From Microcystis panniformis FACHB-1757 (GTDB taxonomy: Bacteria > Cyanobacteriota > Cyanobacteriia > Cyanobacteriales > Microcystaceae): a stretch of DNA of 64,000 bases. The translations under genes and the position numbers were made by a program. The notes beneath the pieces were generated by a model. The model was given only the letters and a program-made list of their open reading frames with translations. It made no database searches and was not told the origin of the DNA. The stretch lies in the NCBI RefSeq assembly GCF_001264245.1, contig NZ_CP011339.1, positions 62,001 through 126,000 of the forward strand. The letters run 5' to 3'. Of this stretch, positions 7,829 to 16,976 are shown piece by piece. Numbering within the stretch: position 1 is the stretch's first letter; the number at the start of each line of letters is the position of its first letter.

Positions 7829-9332
7829 CAGCAATTCCAAATTCAAACGGTAGTGTAGGATACAGAATTGATTTCGCTTCTGTCCCTCAAAATAGAGTGA
7901 ACGAGTTGCCCATTGGGTTTTGCAGGAATGGAAGTCCAAGATTTGAGTTTTATAGGGATGCTGAGCTACTTCCACAGGGCTATCGCTGGCATGGTTGACC
8001 CGCGCAGTGCTAGCAATGCTACTCGCTACAGTCTAAAAGACGCGGTCTTGGGGGCATTTGCTAGCTTCTTTATGCAAAATGAATCCTTTCTAGAATATCA
8101 GCGTCAATTGAATAGTCGTTGTGGACGAGATAATGCTCAAAGTCTGTTTGGTCTGGTTAATATCCCGACCATAGAACAGATAAAGAATATTCTCGATAGA
8201 ATAGCCGCAAAGCCTCTTTTTTCACCGTTCAAATGGATTTATCAAGGTCTGAGAGAACAAGGCTATTTGAGGCTGTTTACAGCCTTGGATGGCAACTTAC
8301 TCGTCGCCCTAGATGGGACTCAGTACTATGATTCAGAGAAAATTAGTTGTCCTTGTTGCTCAACCCGCACCTCGAAACAGGGGAAGGTAACTTATCACCA
8401 TCAAGCTATTTTGCCTGTAATTGTCTCTCCTGACCAAAAATCGGTCATTTCCTTGCCACCAGAATTTATCACTCCTCAAGATGGCAGTGAGAAACAAGAC
8501 TGTGAGCAAAACGCGGCAAAACGCTGGATAGCGAGCCATGCGTCCTGGTTTGAAGGCCAGCCCATCACCCTCTTAGGCGACGACCTCTATAGTCGCCAAC
8601 CGATGGCTGAATATTGTTTGGAACACCATTTCAACTTTATCTTTGTCTGTTTACCGTCCTCCCATCCGACTCTCTATGAGTGGGTTTCTTTCCTGGAGGC
8701 TAATCAAGAAGTCAAAACCACTCAACAGCGACGTTGGAATGGGCGATACTTTGAAATTTGGGACTATCGTTATCTCAATCAAGTCCCCCTGCGCGAACAA
8801 CAACCCGCCTTACTGGTCAATTGGTGTGAGGTGACCGTTAAGCGCGAGTCGGATGGTCAACTTCTCTATCGCAATAGCTGGATTACTAACCACGACCTGA
8901 CTCCCCAACGGGTCATTCTGGTCTGCGCTGCTGGACGGAGCCGTTGGCGAACCGAAAATGAGAATCACAATGTGCTCAAAACTCGGGGCTATCATTTGGA
9001 GCATAATTTTGGACATGGTCAGCAACATTTGTCCTCTTTTCTGTTGACCCTCAATCTCCTGGCTTTCTTATTTCATACTGTTCTGCATCTAGTCGATGAA
9101 CGCTATCAACGGGCTCGGATGCAAAGGGGGACTCGCAGAGGCTTTTTTAACGATGTTCTTTGCTTAACCAAGTATCTGCTGTTTGAAGGCTGGCACCACC
9201 TTTTAGACTTTATGCTCGATGAGGCCATCCCTGTTACTCGCGTTAATTCTTCTTGATTTTGGATGGGGAGCTACAGGGCAAAAGCGTTTTGTATTCTGTA
9301 TTCCTTGCTACATTCTGAATTTGGAATTGCTG
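7829..9332 (+). mobile_element. IS of 1504 bp inserted in a PEP-CTERM gene
   Basis: The ends are CAGCAATTCCAAATTCA at 7829 and its exact complement ending at 9332. A 9-bp target duplication, ACCAACAAC, lies at 7820-7828 and 9333-9341. One intact transposase gene fills the element. The clean junctions point to a recent insertion. I do not assign the IS family with certainty. Confidence 0.9.
7928..9256 (+). CDS. DDE transposase of the IS at 7829-9332
   Basis: This is an intact protein of about 442 aa. LLVALDGTQYYDSEKISC holds a likely first catalytic aspartate and a CPCCSTR zinc-knuckle-like motif follows. ITLLGDDLYSRQPMAEYC holds the second aspartate. WRTENENHNVLKTRGYHLEH holds the acidic residue of the E-x-x-N type. 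ATG at 7928 gives MEVQDLSFIGMLSYFHRA; TTG at 7913 would add five residues. The arrangement fits an IS4-like DDE clan, but the 9-bp duplication and the sequence do not let me choose between IS4-related and unclassified groups. Confidence 0.82.
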   Translation: MEVQDLSFIGMLSYFHRAIAGMVDPRSASNATRYSLKDAVLGAFASFFMQNESFLEYQRQLNSRCGRDNAQSLFGLVNIPTIEQIKNILDRIAAKPLFSPFKWIYQGLREQGYLRLFTALDGNLLVALDGTQYYDSEKISCPCCSTRTSKQGKVTYHHQAILPVIVSPDQKSVISLPPEFITPQDGSEKQDCEQNAAKRWIASHASWFEGQPITLLGDDLYSRQPMAEYCLEHHFNFIFVCLPSSHPTLYEWVSFLEANQEVKTTQQRRWNGRYFEIWDYRYLNQVPLREQQPALLVNWCEVTVKRESDGQLLYRNSWITNHDLTPQRVILVCAAGRSRWRTENENHNVLKTRGYHLEHNFGHGQQHLSSFLLTLNLLAFLFHTVLHLVDERYQRARMQRGTRRGFFNDVLCLTKYLLFEGWHHLLDFMLDEAIPVTRVNSS

Positions 9333-9930
9333 ACCAACAACGTTAGGGGGTGAAAAGCCGAATCCACTACTACTACAAGCCGTGTTGTCACAAGCGGCAA
9401 AATCTAGTCCCGATCCGTCTAAGGATAGCACCGCCTGACCCGTTACAGAACCACTAGAGATGACACCGGCAAAAGAACCTACGAACGGAAGAGCGGGGGC
9501 GGGAGAGCCGTTAAAGGTGGTATTACTGATAGAACTGACGAATACCGTGTTGTTATCCGGTTGCAGGGTTCCGTCCACCGTCGCAGTGATGGTTCCTAAG
9601 CTGGAGGTGTAGGAAAAGTTAAAAGTTGCGGCGCTGGCAACTGGTGCGAGGGTGGCGGTGGCTACCGTGGCGAGGGCGACGGAATAGCAAAAGGAACTTT
9701 TGAGTGGCATAGAAGACATTGTTTAGCTAAATTCCCCCGAACTCTACCCCCCCCGCCCATTTTGTCAAGGTTGTTGCTATTTATATTTATTATGCTTTAT
9801 CTACCTATTGATTACTCGATTGGGGATTGAGGGCGATCTCCCAGAGATGCGCGAAGGGGTGCGCTTTTCTGGGGTGCGGGGAGCGATCGGTCAAATTGGC
9901 ATACACTATAATTATTAGAGCGATCGATGT

Positions 9931-10030
9931 TTAAGTAGGTAGGCGTTAAAAATTATCAGATGCCCCCCTTATTAAGGGTGATCCCCCCGCCTATCGGCAC
10001 CCCCCTTATCAAGGGGGGCAGGGGGGATCG
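9931..10030. repeat. Dispersed repeat copy 2 with C/G-rich hairpins
   Basis: 9931-9970 matches 7498-7536. It runs into CCCCCCTTATCAAGGGGGGC and related C-rich inverted segments, similar to 7575-7615. The rest of the gap between the PEP-CTERM gene and the higB remnant (9720-10106) holds the copy of the sequence described at 6491-6690 and nothing else I recognise. Confidence 0.6.
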
Positions 10031-10268
10031 AACCTAAAATCCATTTTTAATTTAATTATAACCAGCTACTTATCTAAGTTAAAGACAACAATAAAACTAG
10101 CGATCGATGCACGTGATCAGTAAAGTTAAATTACGAGAGTTTTGGCAACGCCACTCGGACGCAGAAGACGCTCTTAGGGATTGGTATTGTAAAGTTTTGT
10201 AAAAAATATATGCAAATGACTGCAAACAACTGCTAATATGGTTAGTACAAGTTTACGTTGCAGTTCAC

Positions 10269-10862
10269 ATGAAACTATCAGATTATGCTAAGAAAAAAGG
10301 GATCAGTTATGACACTGCTTGGAGAATGTGGAATCGAGGGCAGTTACAAGGAGAACGTCTTCCTACAGGAACAATTATTATTTTTGAAGATGACCGTTCT
10401 TGCGGTGAAAATAAAGTAGCTATTTATGCGCGAGTTTCTAGTTCAGAAAATCAATCTGACTTAGAGACTCAGGCAAAAAGATTGGAAGCTTATTGTATGG
10501 CGAAAGGCTATCAAATTGTTCGAGTAGTTAAAGAAGTAGGAAGTGGAGTCAATGATCATCGAAAGCTATTATTAAAACTTCTAGAACAAACTGATTATAA
10601 TTTGATTGTCGTAGAACATAAAGATCGTTTAAGCAGAGTAGGGTTTAATTATCTGAAAGTTCTTTTAACTCAAACAAATAGAGATCTAGAGGTCGTTAAT
10701 CTAGCAGAAGAAAGAAAAGACGATTTAATGCAAGACTTCGTGAGCATAATTAACTCATTTTGCGCTCGATTATACTCATTAAGACGACGAAATAGAAAGA
10801 CAGAATGTTTAATTAAATGCCTTGAGGAGAATGATGAAATTAGTTCAAAAACATCTAATTAA
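10269..10862 (+). CDS. tnpA: IS607-type serine recombinase transposase (TnpA)
   Basis: The 197-aa protein starts with a MerR-like helix-turn-helix, MKLSDYAKKKGISYDTAWRM, which guides DNA binding. The resolvase domain follows, with VAIYARVSSSENQSDLETQ containing the catalytic serine, and HKDRLSRVGFNYL containing the conserved arginine. The full length is about right for IS607 TnpA and the frame is intact. The tnpB frame starts inside its 3' end. Confidence 0.9.
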   Translation: MKLSDYAKKKGISYDTAWRMWNRGQLQGERLPTGTIIIFEDDRSCGENKVAIYARVSSSENQSDLETQAKRLEAYCMAKGYQIVRVVKEVGSGVNDHRKLLLKLLEQTDYNLIVVEHKDRLSRVGFNYLKVLLTQTNRDLEVVNLAEERKDDLMQDFVSIINSFCARLYSLRRRNRKTECLIKCLEENDEISSKTSN

Positions 10863-12072
10863 ATTTAATCACAAAAATTATTCAGTAATTGATAAATTAG
10901 GATTTTTATCGAAGAATCTGTATAATTGTGCTGTTTATTTAAACCGTCAAGGTTTCTTTTCACATCAACCATTTTTAACAATGAATGAGTTACATCATGC
11001 CTTAAAAATGAGTCCAGATTATCAAGCCTTACCCGCCAAAGTAAGTCAGTTAGTATTAAAGCAAGTAGAAAAAACCTTTAAATCCTACCAAAAAGCGAAA
11101 GAACAATACAAAAAATCGCCAGATAAATTTACAGGAGAGCCTAAGTTGCCAAGATACAAAGACAAGGAAAAAGGTAGAAACGTTTTAACTTATAACTATC
11201 AAGCCATTTCTAAAAAAGCGTTGAAGTAAGGTTTAATCAAGCTATCAGGGACTAATTTAGAATTTAAAACTAATTTAAAGGAAGTCTTAGAGGTCAGGAT
11301 TATTCCTAAATTGGGTGCTTATTGTTTAGAGATTGTCTATGAACAACCATCCTCATCAAGTCAAGAGGGAGAAAGATATGCTTTTATCGATTTAGGCTTA
11401 AATAACCTAGCTGCTGTTACCTCTAATATTCCCGAATTTCAGCCAACTTTAGTATGTGGAAAAGCCTTAAAATCCTGCAATCAAAAGTACAACAAGACAC
11501 TAGCTAAACTCAAATCGGAATTACCCAGTCTCCAGAAGACCAGTAAAAGAATACAAGGTTTAACTTTAAAGCGTAATTGTAAGGTGGATTATTACCTCCA
11601 CACCGCTAGTAAATATATTATTGATAAATTACTAGCTCATCAAATTAACCTTTTAGTTATTGGTCATAATCAAGGCTGGAAACAAAACCTTAATATTGGA
11701 GATAGAAATAACCAGTCATTCATAAATATTCCTCATTCAAGGTTTATCGAACAACTTACCTATAAAGCAAATTTAGTAGGAATAGAGGTCAAAAAAACTA
11801 ATGAAAGCTATACCTCTAAATGTAGTTTCTTGGACTTAGAGTTTATTCAAAAGCAAAAAACCTATTTAGGCAAGAGAATTAAAAGAGGACTATTCAGAAG
11901 CTCGTCGGGTTATTTCTAGGGAGCAGATATTAATGGTTCCTTAAATATTGGAAGAAAGGTAGTCGGAGAGGCCGCCTTTAGCGGGAATCCGATAGAGAGG
12001 TTCGTAGTTAACCCAGTACGGGTCAAAGCGTACAAAGCTAATTCTAGATGCAATATTTGCGTACAGAATTAG
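10831..12072 (+). pseudogene. tnpB: TnpB-type RNA-guided nuclease with two in-frame stops
   Basis: The 413-codon frame begins at ATG 10831, seven bases after GAGGAGA. It is interrupted by TAA at 11227-11229 and TAG at 11917-11919, without any frame change. Pieces of the nuclease remain: FIDLGLNNLAAVTSN with the first RuvC aspartate, LLVIGHNQGWKQN, SYTSKCSFLD and SRCNICVQN with cysteine pairs, and GADINGSLNIGRK with the last RuvC aspartate. TnpB proteins use an RNA transcribed from the element's 3' end to cut DNA. Here the protein is probably not made, although the guide-RNA region may persist near the 3' end. Confidence 0.82.
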
Positions 12073-12130
12073 TAACTATAACTTCGCTAGTAAGGCTAAC
12101 TGGAAAAATTTAGTAGAGGTTCAAGGTCGC

Positions 12131-12508
12131 TTGCAGTATCAACCGAAACCGATTAATAACTCGCAAGAATACGAGCGATTTTTAAGCATAATTGAAGGGA
12201 TGATGTCACGGGAGTTAAGCAATGACGAAGGACTATTATTCGATTTACTGGTCTTATTAGTGGAAGAATACGAGCGGAAATATTATCCGATCGCCCGAAC
12301 AAATCCTACCGCTACGTTAGAATCTTTACTGCATGAATTCGATATCGATAGGGAGTGTCTTGTCGATATTTTCGGCGATCGGGATAGAGTAGAATCGGTG
12401 ATGCTGGGGAAACAGGCGATCGCTCCCTCTCAAGCCGAGTCTCTGGCCGAATTTTTTAATCATTTAAGTGCGAAACTGGCGTTAAGCGCCCGTGATTTTC
12501 TCTTGTAG
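12131..12508 (+). CDS. HigA-like antitoxin, orphaned
   Basis: The 125-aa protein reads PINNSQEYERFLSIIEGMMS, then LLFDLLVLLVEEYERKYYP and an XRE-like helix-turn-helix region, ESLLHEFDIDRECLVDIFG with SVMLGKQAI and LAEFFNHLSAKLALSARDF. This is the HigA pattern that follows higB in cyanobacteria. The only start near the N-terminus is TTG at 12131, and the original start may have been lost in the deletion that removed the end of higB. With its toxin destroyed it could act only as an orphan regulator. Confidence 0.75.
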   Translation: MQYQPKPINNSQEYERFLSIIEGMMSRELSNDEGLLFDLLVLLVEEYERKYYPIARTNPTATLESLLHEFDIDRECLVDIFGDRDRVESVMLGKQAIAPSQAESLAEFFNHLSAKLALSARDFLL

Positions 12509-12670
12509 CCTCGTTTTTCCTTCGGGGACTGAGGGGGAAGACCATATAACAAATCCTTACTTTCTTCATAGCTTTAGATTAATTAAGATAATGTTACAAA
12601 ACTTTATGAAAAAGGCGTAGTATGATAATTTACGCCAGTAAAGCGAACACAATAAGGAGCAACACCCATA

Positions 12671-13561
12671 ATGCAGTCGGCCGAGATGTTGCTGACAGTC
12701 CCCAAAGAGTATTTAAAAGCACCGGGGGGCTTCAACCCAAACGTTACCATGTTTTTCAGTGCCTTGAGCCTAATAACCCTATCTACCTGTGGCTATTGGC
12801 TATGGTCCTGGCCGGACTGGATTTGTTTTAGTGCTAATGTCCTCGCTTTACATTTATCGGGGACAGTTATCCACGATGCCTCTCATAATTCTGCCCATAG
12901 GAATCGGGTATTTAATGCTATTTTAGGTCATGGTAGTGCTTTAATGCTCGGTTTTGCCTTTCCGGTCTTCACTAGAGTCCATTTACAGCACCATGCTCAC
13001 GTTAACGATCCCGAAAATGATCCGGATCATTTTGTCTCCACTGGTGGACCTTTGTGGATGATTGCGGCCAGATTTTTTTATCATGAAATCTTCTTTTTTA
13101 AGCGGCAACTCTGGCGAAAATACGAACTGCTGGAATGGTTCCTCAGTCGTCTTTTTGTGGCTACCATAGTCATCGTCGCCTGTCAATTCGGTTTTATTGG
13201 CTATGTGATGAATTTTTGGTTTGTTCCCGCTTTAGTGGTGGGAATTGCCCTCGGTTTATTTTTTGATTATCTTCCCCATCGTCCTTTCCAAGAGCGTAAT
13301 CGTTGGAAAAATGCCCGAGTTTACCCCAGTCCCCTCTTAAATCTGCTGATTTTAGGGCAGAATTATCATCTCGTGCATCATCTTTGGCCGTCGATTCCCT
13401 GGTACAAATACCAACCGGCATACTATGCCACTAAACCGCTTTTAGACGCAAAAGACTGTGAACAGTCTCTGGGTTTACTGCAAGGTAAGAATTTCTGGAG
13501 TTTCCTCTACGATGTCTTCTTGGGGATTCGCTTTCACTCCCATTCTTCTAAAACTTCTTGA
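12671..13561 (+). CDS. crtR: Beta-carotene hydroxylase CrtR
   Basis: The 296-aa membrane-bound di-iron oxygenase hydroxylates beta-ionone rings of carotenoids in zeaxanthin and myxoxanthophyll synthesis. The three histidine motifs of the fatty-acid-desaturase-like superfamily are present: HDASHNSAHR near residue 74, HLQHHAH near 110 and NYHLVHHLW near 235. Hydrophobic segments lie between them. AAGGAG lies about 14 bases before the ATG at 12671. The sequence closely fits cyanobacterial CrtR, and the protein is expected in thylakoid or cytoplasmic membrane. It is monocistronic here. Confidence 0.93.
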   Translation: MQSAEMLLTVPKEYLKAPGGFNPNVTMFFSALSLITLSTCGYWLWSWPDWICFSANVLALHLSGTVIHDASHNSAHRNRVFNAILGHGSALMLGFAFPVFTRVHLQHHAHVNDPENDPDHFVSTGGPLWMIAARFFYHEIFFFKRQLWRKYELLEWFLSRLFVATIVIVACQFGFIGYVMNFWFVPALVVGIALGLFFDYLPHRPFQERNRWKNARVYPSPLLNLLILGQNYHLVHHLWPSIPWYKYQPAYYATKPLLDAKDCEQSLGLLQGKNFWSFLYDVFLGIRFHSHSSKTS

Positions 13562-13683
13562 TCTCACTTATCGTAATGGTGAGGTACAAAGTTTTCATTT
13601 TAGGGATTCAGTGGTCGATTTTATGAGAAACTCTCTATCTGTACTGGTTTTGTTGTCAACCTGATTTTTTGAAGGAGGATTTT

Positions 13684-14001
13684 ATGGGTCAACATTGGGG
13701 AAAAGCCTTAATTTTAACAACAACTTTCTTGACAATTAACATCAATTATGCTAGGTCTTTAACCTTTGGTGAGGCCGTTGGTATTGGAGCGGGGGCGTTG
13801 TTAATCAACCGAGCGGTACAGGATAATAGACAACGTTATCGATTTGTGCCACCAGAGCAAGAATTTCAGCGCGGACTAGAGGACGGTTTTAACTTTGCCC
13901 GCTATGATAATCCGCGCAATTCCAGAGACTACGATGACGGTTTTATCGAGGGACGAAGACGGCGGGAGTCGGGTTGGTCCAGTCCCAACCGGAGAAGTTA
14001 A
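13684..14001 (+). CDS. Small exported protein of unknown function
   Basis: The 105-aa product follows an AGGAGG site at 13673-13678, which selects ATG at 13684. The N-terminal hydrophobic stretch ALILTTTFLTININYARS is a likely signal peptide. Next comes a short glycine-alanine hydrophobic segment (AVGIGAGALLINRAV), then a hydrophilic C-terminal half with two related pieces, FQRGLEDGFNFARYD and RDYDDGFIEGRRRRESG. I do not recognise a family. Its stop directly abuts that of the convergent gene at 14002. Confidence 0.65.
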   Translation: MGQHWGKALILTTTFLTININYARSLTFGEAVGIGAGALLINRAVQDNRQRYRFVPPEQEFQRGLEDGFNFARYDNPRNSRDYDDGFIEGRRRRESGWSSPNRRS

Positions 14002-14556
14002 TTATTTTTTTGGTCTGCGTCCCACTTCGGCGGTTTCTTGAATGGAAAATATCCTCAATTTGCCGTCGATGGGAGCGACTTTAGCCACTGCTTCCGATGC
14101 CACTATATAGTTATCACCCTCGGTGTTGGTAATATTGACTACCCGCTCGCGAGTGATAATCGCCATCTCGTCATTAGCAAGAATATCCACGTCCCAATTC
14201 TCAGAAAGAACCTCTATACTTTTGATATTTTTGTAGGATTCCTCTAAAAATATTTTATGTTCCGTGATGCCATCTAACTCAAAAATTTCGGTACTAGCAT
14301 CGGTTTTAATGGTCAATTGCGAGGAAATAAACGGGGCATAGTGTTTGAGGATTAGGGCGATATTTTTATCTTTAATAGCGGTTTCAATGTCTTGAATCAT
14401 TGCTTTAATTTCCGCTTCACTGATTTTTTGTCCCCCATCGCGATTACTCGATTGTTTCACTGGCACTATCGAGGGACTAGCATGGACAAAAGCGGGGGAG
14501 ATGCTGGGGAGAAAGGATAAACCGAGCAATAGAACAATTAATTGGGGAGAACGCAT
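14002..14556 (-). CDS. Exported protein with an NTF2-like fold, function unknown
   Basis: The 184-aa product starts with a signal peptide, LIVLLLGLSFLPSISPAFVHA. The body runs ISEAEIKAMIQDIETAIKDK, then ALILKHYAPFISSQLTI, then NWDVDILANDEMAIITRERV. This helix-then-beta pattern is like SnoaL/NTF2 domains. No catalytic signature is visible. It ends back to back with the gene at 13684-14001. Confidence 0.6.
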   Translation of the reverse strand: MRSPQLIVLLLGLSFLPSISPAFVHASPSIVPVKQSSNRDGGQKISEAEIKAMIQDIETAIKDKNIALILKHYAPFISSQLTIKTDASTEIFELDGITEHKIFLEESYKNIKSIEVLSENWDVDILANDEMAIITRERVVNITNTEGDNYIVASEAVAKVAPIDGKLRIFSIQETAEVGRRPKK

Positions 14557-14690
14557 AATTTAATAAACTTGGTAAATTCAACCCGAATCATAGCATTTTC
14601 TCGTTACCGAATAAATCCTCAAGGTGAAAGTCCCCGGTTAGGGAAGCTAAGAGAGCAAAATTCTGGCTGTGCAAAGTCTAGGTTGATCCT

Positions 14691-15494
14691 TTAGCTATTT
14701 TTGCTTGATATTTCTAGAATAACAGGGGTATGATCGCTAGGTTTTTCTTGTTTTCTGGGTTCTCGATCGATCAGACAATTAACGGCTTTTTCGTATAGCT
14801 GAGGAGTTAAATAAAGATGATCGATTCGCCAACCTCGGTTACGAGCAAAACCACCGCTGCGATAATCCCACCAACTATAATGTCCTGCTGCCGAGGTGAA
14901 TTTTCTAAAGGCATCTTGTAAACCAATTTCTAAGACCTTTTCTAAAGCTTCTCTTTCTTTAGCTGAAGACATAATATGATTTTCTTTGCCCTTGGGATCA
15001 TAAATATCTTTATCTTCTAAGGCAATATTAAAATCACCACAGATACATAATTCTTGGGGTTGAGAATTAATTATTTTATCTAGATATTTCCTAAGAGTTT
15101 CTAACCATTTAAGCTTATAAATATACTTGTCACTATCTAGGGAAGAACCGTTAGGAACGTAGAGATTAATAATCCGAATATCGCCGATTACTCCAGTAAT
15201 TAAACGTTTTTGTTCGTCTAGTTCTCCCGTTAAATTTTCGCCGATAATTGGACTAAATCCCACAGTGATATCGTCCATCGGTTTTCGGCTAAAAATCGCT
15301 ACACCATTATAGGATTTTTGTCCAGAAATATAGAGATGATAACCCAAAGATTCAAAAGCTTCTCTGGGAAAATCTCGATCGATTACCTTAGTTTCTTGCA
15401 AGCACAAAACCTCAACGGGATTGAGTTGTAACCAATTAATTACCTGCTCTTGTCGGCTGCGAATCGAGTTGACATTCCATGTGGCGATTTTCAT
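14691..15494 (-). CDS. xth: Exodeoxyribonuclease III (AP endonuclease)
   Basis: The 267-aa repair enzyme cleaves DNA at abasic sites and trims 3' ends. MKIATWNVNSIRSRQEQV marks the start; ATG at 15494 fits the family, whereas the frame runs open further up to 15557. The core is complete: CLQETKVIDRDFP, NGVAIFSRKP, INLYVPNGSSLDSDKY, CGDFNIALEDKDIYDP, and WRIDHLYLTPQL with EKPSDHTPVI, which holds the catalytic histidine. The start lies close to the end of cpcT upstream (23 bp), so the two may be cotranscribed. Confidence 0.93.
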   Translation of the reverse strand: MKIATWNVNSIRSRQEQVINWLQLNPVEVLCLQETKVIDRDFPREAFESLGYHLYISGQKSYNGVAIFSRKPMDDITVGFSPIIGENLTGELDEQKRLITGVIGDIRIINLYVPNGSSLDSDKYIYKLKWLETLRKYLDKIINSQPQELCICGDFNIALEDKDIYDPKGKENHIMSSAKEREALEKVLEIGLQDAFRKFTSAAGHYSWWDYRSGGFARNRGWRIDHLYLTPQLYEKAVNCLIDREPRKQEKPSDHTPVILEISSKNS

Positions 15495-15516
15495 AGCTAA
15501 AAACCGAGAATTTTTC

Positions 15517-16101
15517 TCACACTTCCTCAGCAAAACTACTGCGACGCACAAACTCAAAGGGACCGGCGATCGAACCCCAGACTAATTGATCGGTTTCGGG
15601 ATCTAAACCGCGATCAACGCTAATTAATCCCTGTTCACTAATTTCAAAACTATTATCCAAATAAGTCATTCTATCTTTGCGAAAGATTAAACATTGTTTC
15701 CCCGGTTTCACCACCCCTTTAAAACTGTTACCTGTCCAAGTTACATTCATATCACAACCCGGCATCGGTTCTAATAGGTCTAAGCTGAGATTTTTGAGAC
15801 GTTGGGGTTCTCTAGAAGCACCAAAAAAGTTAGCTTCCTCTTTAACTTTAAAGTTTTCTAGTTCAATATGGTCATCGACTACCGATAATTTAAATACTCG
15901 CAAACGATAGGGAGTATTGAGCATAAAATCGTAGGCCTGCTCTAAAAATAAACTGGTTCCCTTCAGTAATTCATCGGGCAAAGGACGCATACACACGCGA
16001 ATATGGGCAAAAAAAGGCGGATTAGCAAAAGCTTGTTCTTGATTACTAAAATCCGCCGCCATCCATCGTGCTAGGGTTTTTATGTCCGTGGAATGAGTCA
16101 T
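15517..16101 (-). CDS. cpcT: Phycobiliprotein lyase CpcT
   Basis: The 194-aa protein belongs to the CpeT/CpcT family and attaches phycocyanobilin to beta-phycocyanin. Recognisable stretches are LARWMAADFSNQEQAFANPP, FLEQAYDFMLNTPYRLRVFK, PMPGCDMNVTWTGNSFKG and YLDNSFEISEQGLISVDRG. The length fits the family. It supports a phycocyanin-containing organism. The exonuclease gene follows closely on the same strand. Confidence 0.9.
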   Translation of the reverse strand: MTHSTDIKTLARWMAADFSNQEQAFANPPFFAHIRVCMRPLPDELLKGTSLFLEQAYDFMLNTPYRLRVFKLSVVDDHIELENFKVKEEANFFGASREPQRLKNLSLDLLEPMPGCDMNVTWTGNSFKGVVKPGKQCLIFRKDRMTYLDNSFEISEQGLISVDRGLDPETDQLVWGSIAGPFEFVRRSSFAEEV

Positions 16102-16200
16102 AATTGTTGATATTTTAATGGTTATTAGCTAGCAGCCATTAGCTAGTTAATCGCTCTGATAAATTTTCACTGATTACTGATAACTATGCCCCGATAATTG

Positions 16201-16659
16201 TTATTGTGCGATTACTTTAATTTCGATATCGGCACTAACTTCGGGATGGAGTTTGACTTGTACTTTATAGACTCCCAATTGACCGATATCGGGGACGGTA
16301 ATACCACGGCGATCGATTTCTAATTTAGCATTTTCTAGAATAACCGTAGCCACATCTTGACTGGTGACAGTACCGAAAATGGCCTCGTTTTCACCCACCT
16401 GTTTAGGGATGGTGTAGGGACTGAGTTTTTCGATCGCAGTTTTTCTGGTTTCCGCTTCTTGTTTTTCGGCAAGGAGACGTTGACGCTCTTTTTCTTTCCT
16501 AAATTCTGCCTGTTTAATCGCACCCTTGGTGGCTAAAACGGCCACCCCTTGGGGGATAAGGTAATTGCGCGCATAACCGGGTGCCACTTCCACCACATCG
16601 CCATTTTCACCCAATTTGCTGACTTTTTGATTGAGGATAACCTGCATTCGTTTCGCCAT
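16201..16659 (-). CDS. rplI: 50S ribosomal protein L9
   Basis: The 152-aa protein has the L9 signature: MQVILNQKVSKLGENGDVVE, then GYARNYLIPQGVAVLATKG, a long charged helix (EKERQRLLAEKQEAETRK), and the C-terminal domain with FGTVTSQDVATVI and GVYKVQVKLHPEVSADIEIK. It binds 23S rRNA. The start ATG at 16659 is conserved and the length is normal. Confidence 0.96.
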   Translation of the reverse strand: MAKRMQVILNQKVSKLGENGDVVEVAPGYARNYLIPQGVAVLATKGAIKQAEFRKEKERQRLLAEKQEAETRKTAIEKLSPYTIPKQVGENEAIFGTVTSQDVATVILENAKLEIDRRGITVPDIGQLGVYKVQVKLHPEVSADIEIKVIAQ

Positions 16660-16976
16660 GATCTTGACCTAAAACAATAGTTCCAAAACCTTTATCATAC
16701 CATGCAATCGTTTTTATCTGTCCTCCCATCCGGACCGTCAGTTAGCTATGGAAAAACTACTTGAACAATCCGAGTCTCCCCAAAAGGAAAACTTCGTACC
16801 TCACCATTAAGATAACTGCTGTATTCAGTTTTCTTACCCGGTGTCCGTCAACCAGAAGGAATAGCGATAGCTGGTCAAAACCACTAAGATAGGACGGCGA
16901 GAGTAACTTAAGACGATTTTTTTGGTAAGATCAAAGCTAAACTAACCATCACGCCCTCTTGAGGGAATATTTATTT

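Larger units (their letters stand above)
7625..9719 (-). pseudogene. PEP-CTERM exported protein gene split by an IS
   Basis: The N-terminal part (9719 down to 9333) has a signal peptide, CYSVALATVATATLAPVASA, then a beta-rich body ending at PPNVVG. The C-terminal part (7828 down to 7625) resumes with NPFDLFASIGGYGS and ends in the sorting signal VPEPATVLGLLSVAGVGLLC with basic residues after it. Removing the IS and one copy of its 9-bp target duplication joins the halves in frame to give 193 aa. In its family the motif directs anchoring by an exosortase. The gene cannot make a sorted protein while the IS is in place. Confidence 0.85.
10203..12080 (+). mobile_element. IS607-family element with a damaged tnpB
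   Basis: A serine-recombinase transposase gene is followed by a tnpB gene, the classic IS607 order. The element lies within higB. IS607 elements do not have terminal inverted repeats or large target duplications, so the ends are placed only approximately, from where the HigB frame breaks and resumes. Confidence 0.75.
10107..12123 (+). pseudogene. higB-type toxin gene interrupted by IS607
   Basis: The first part (10107-10202) encodes MHVISKVKLREFWQRHSDAE and DALRDWYCK, the N-terminus of a HigB mRNA interferase, which is normally about 100 aa. The IS607 element follows. Beyond it, 12086-12123 encodes ASKANWKNLVEVQ, the next conserved HigB block. The remaining C-terminal half, with the residues needed for RNA cleavage, is missing and the sequence passes straight into the antitoxin frame. 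The toxin is therefore inactive twice over, by insertion and by deletion. Confidence 0.75.

Noticed and set aside
14620..14680. Group II intron-like stretch GGTGAAAGTCCCCGG
   Set aside because: No domain V structure, reverse transcriptase or splice boundary is visible nearby.
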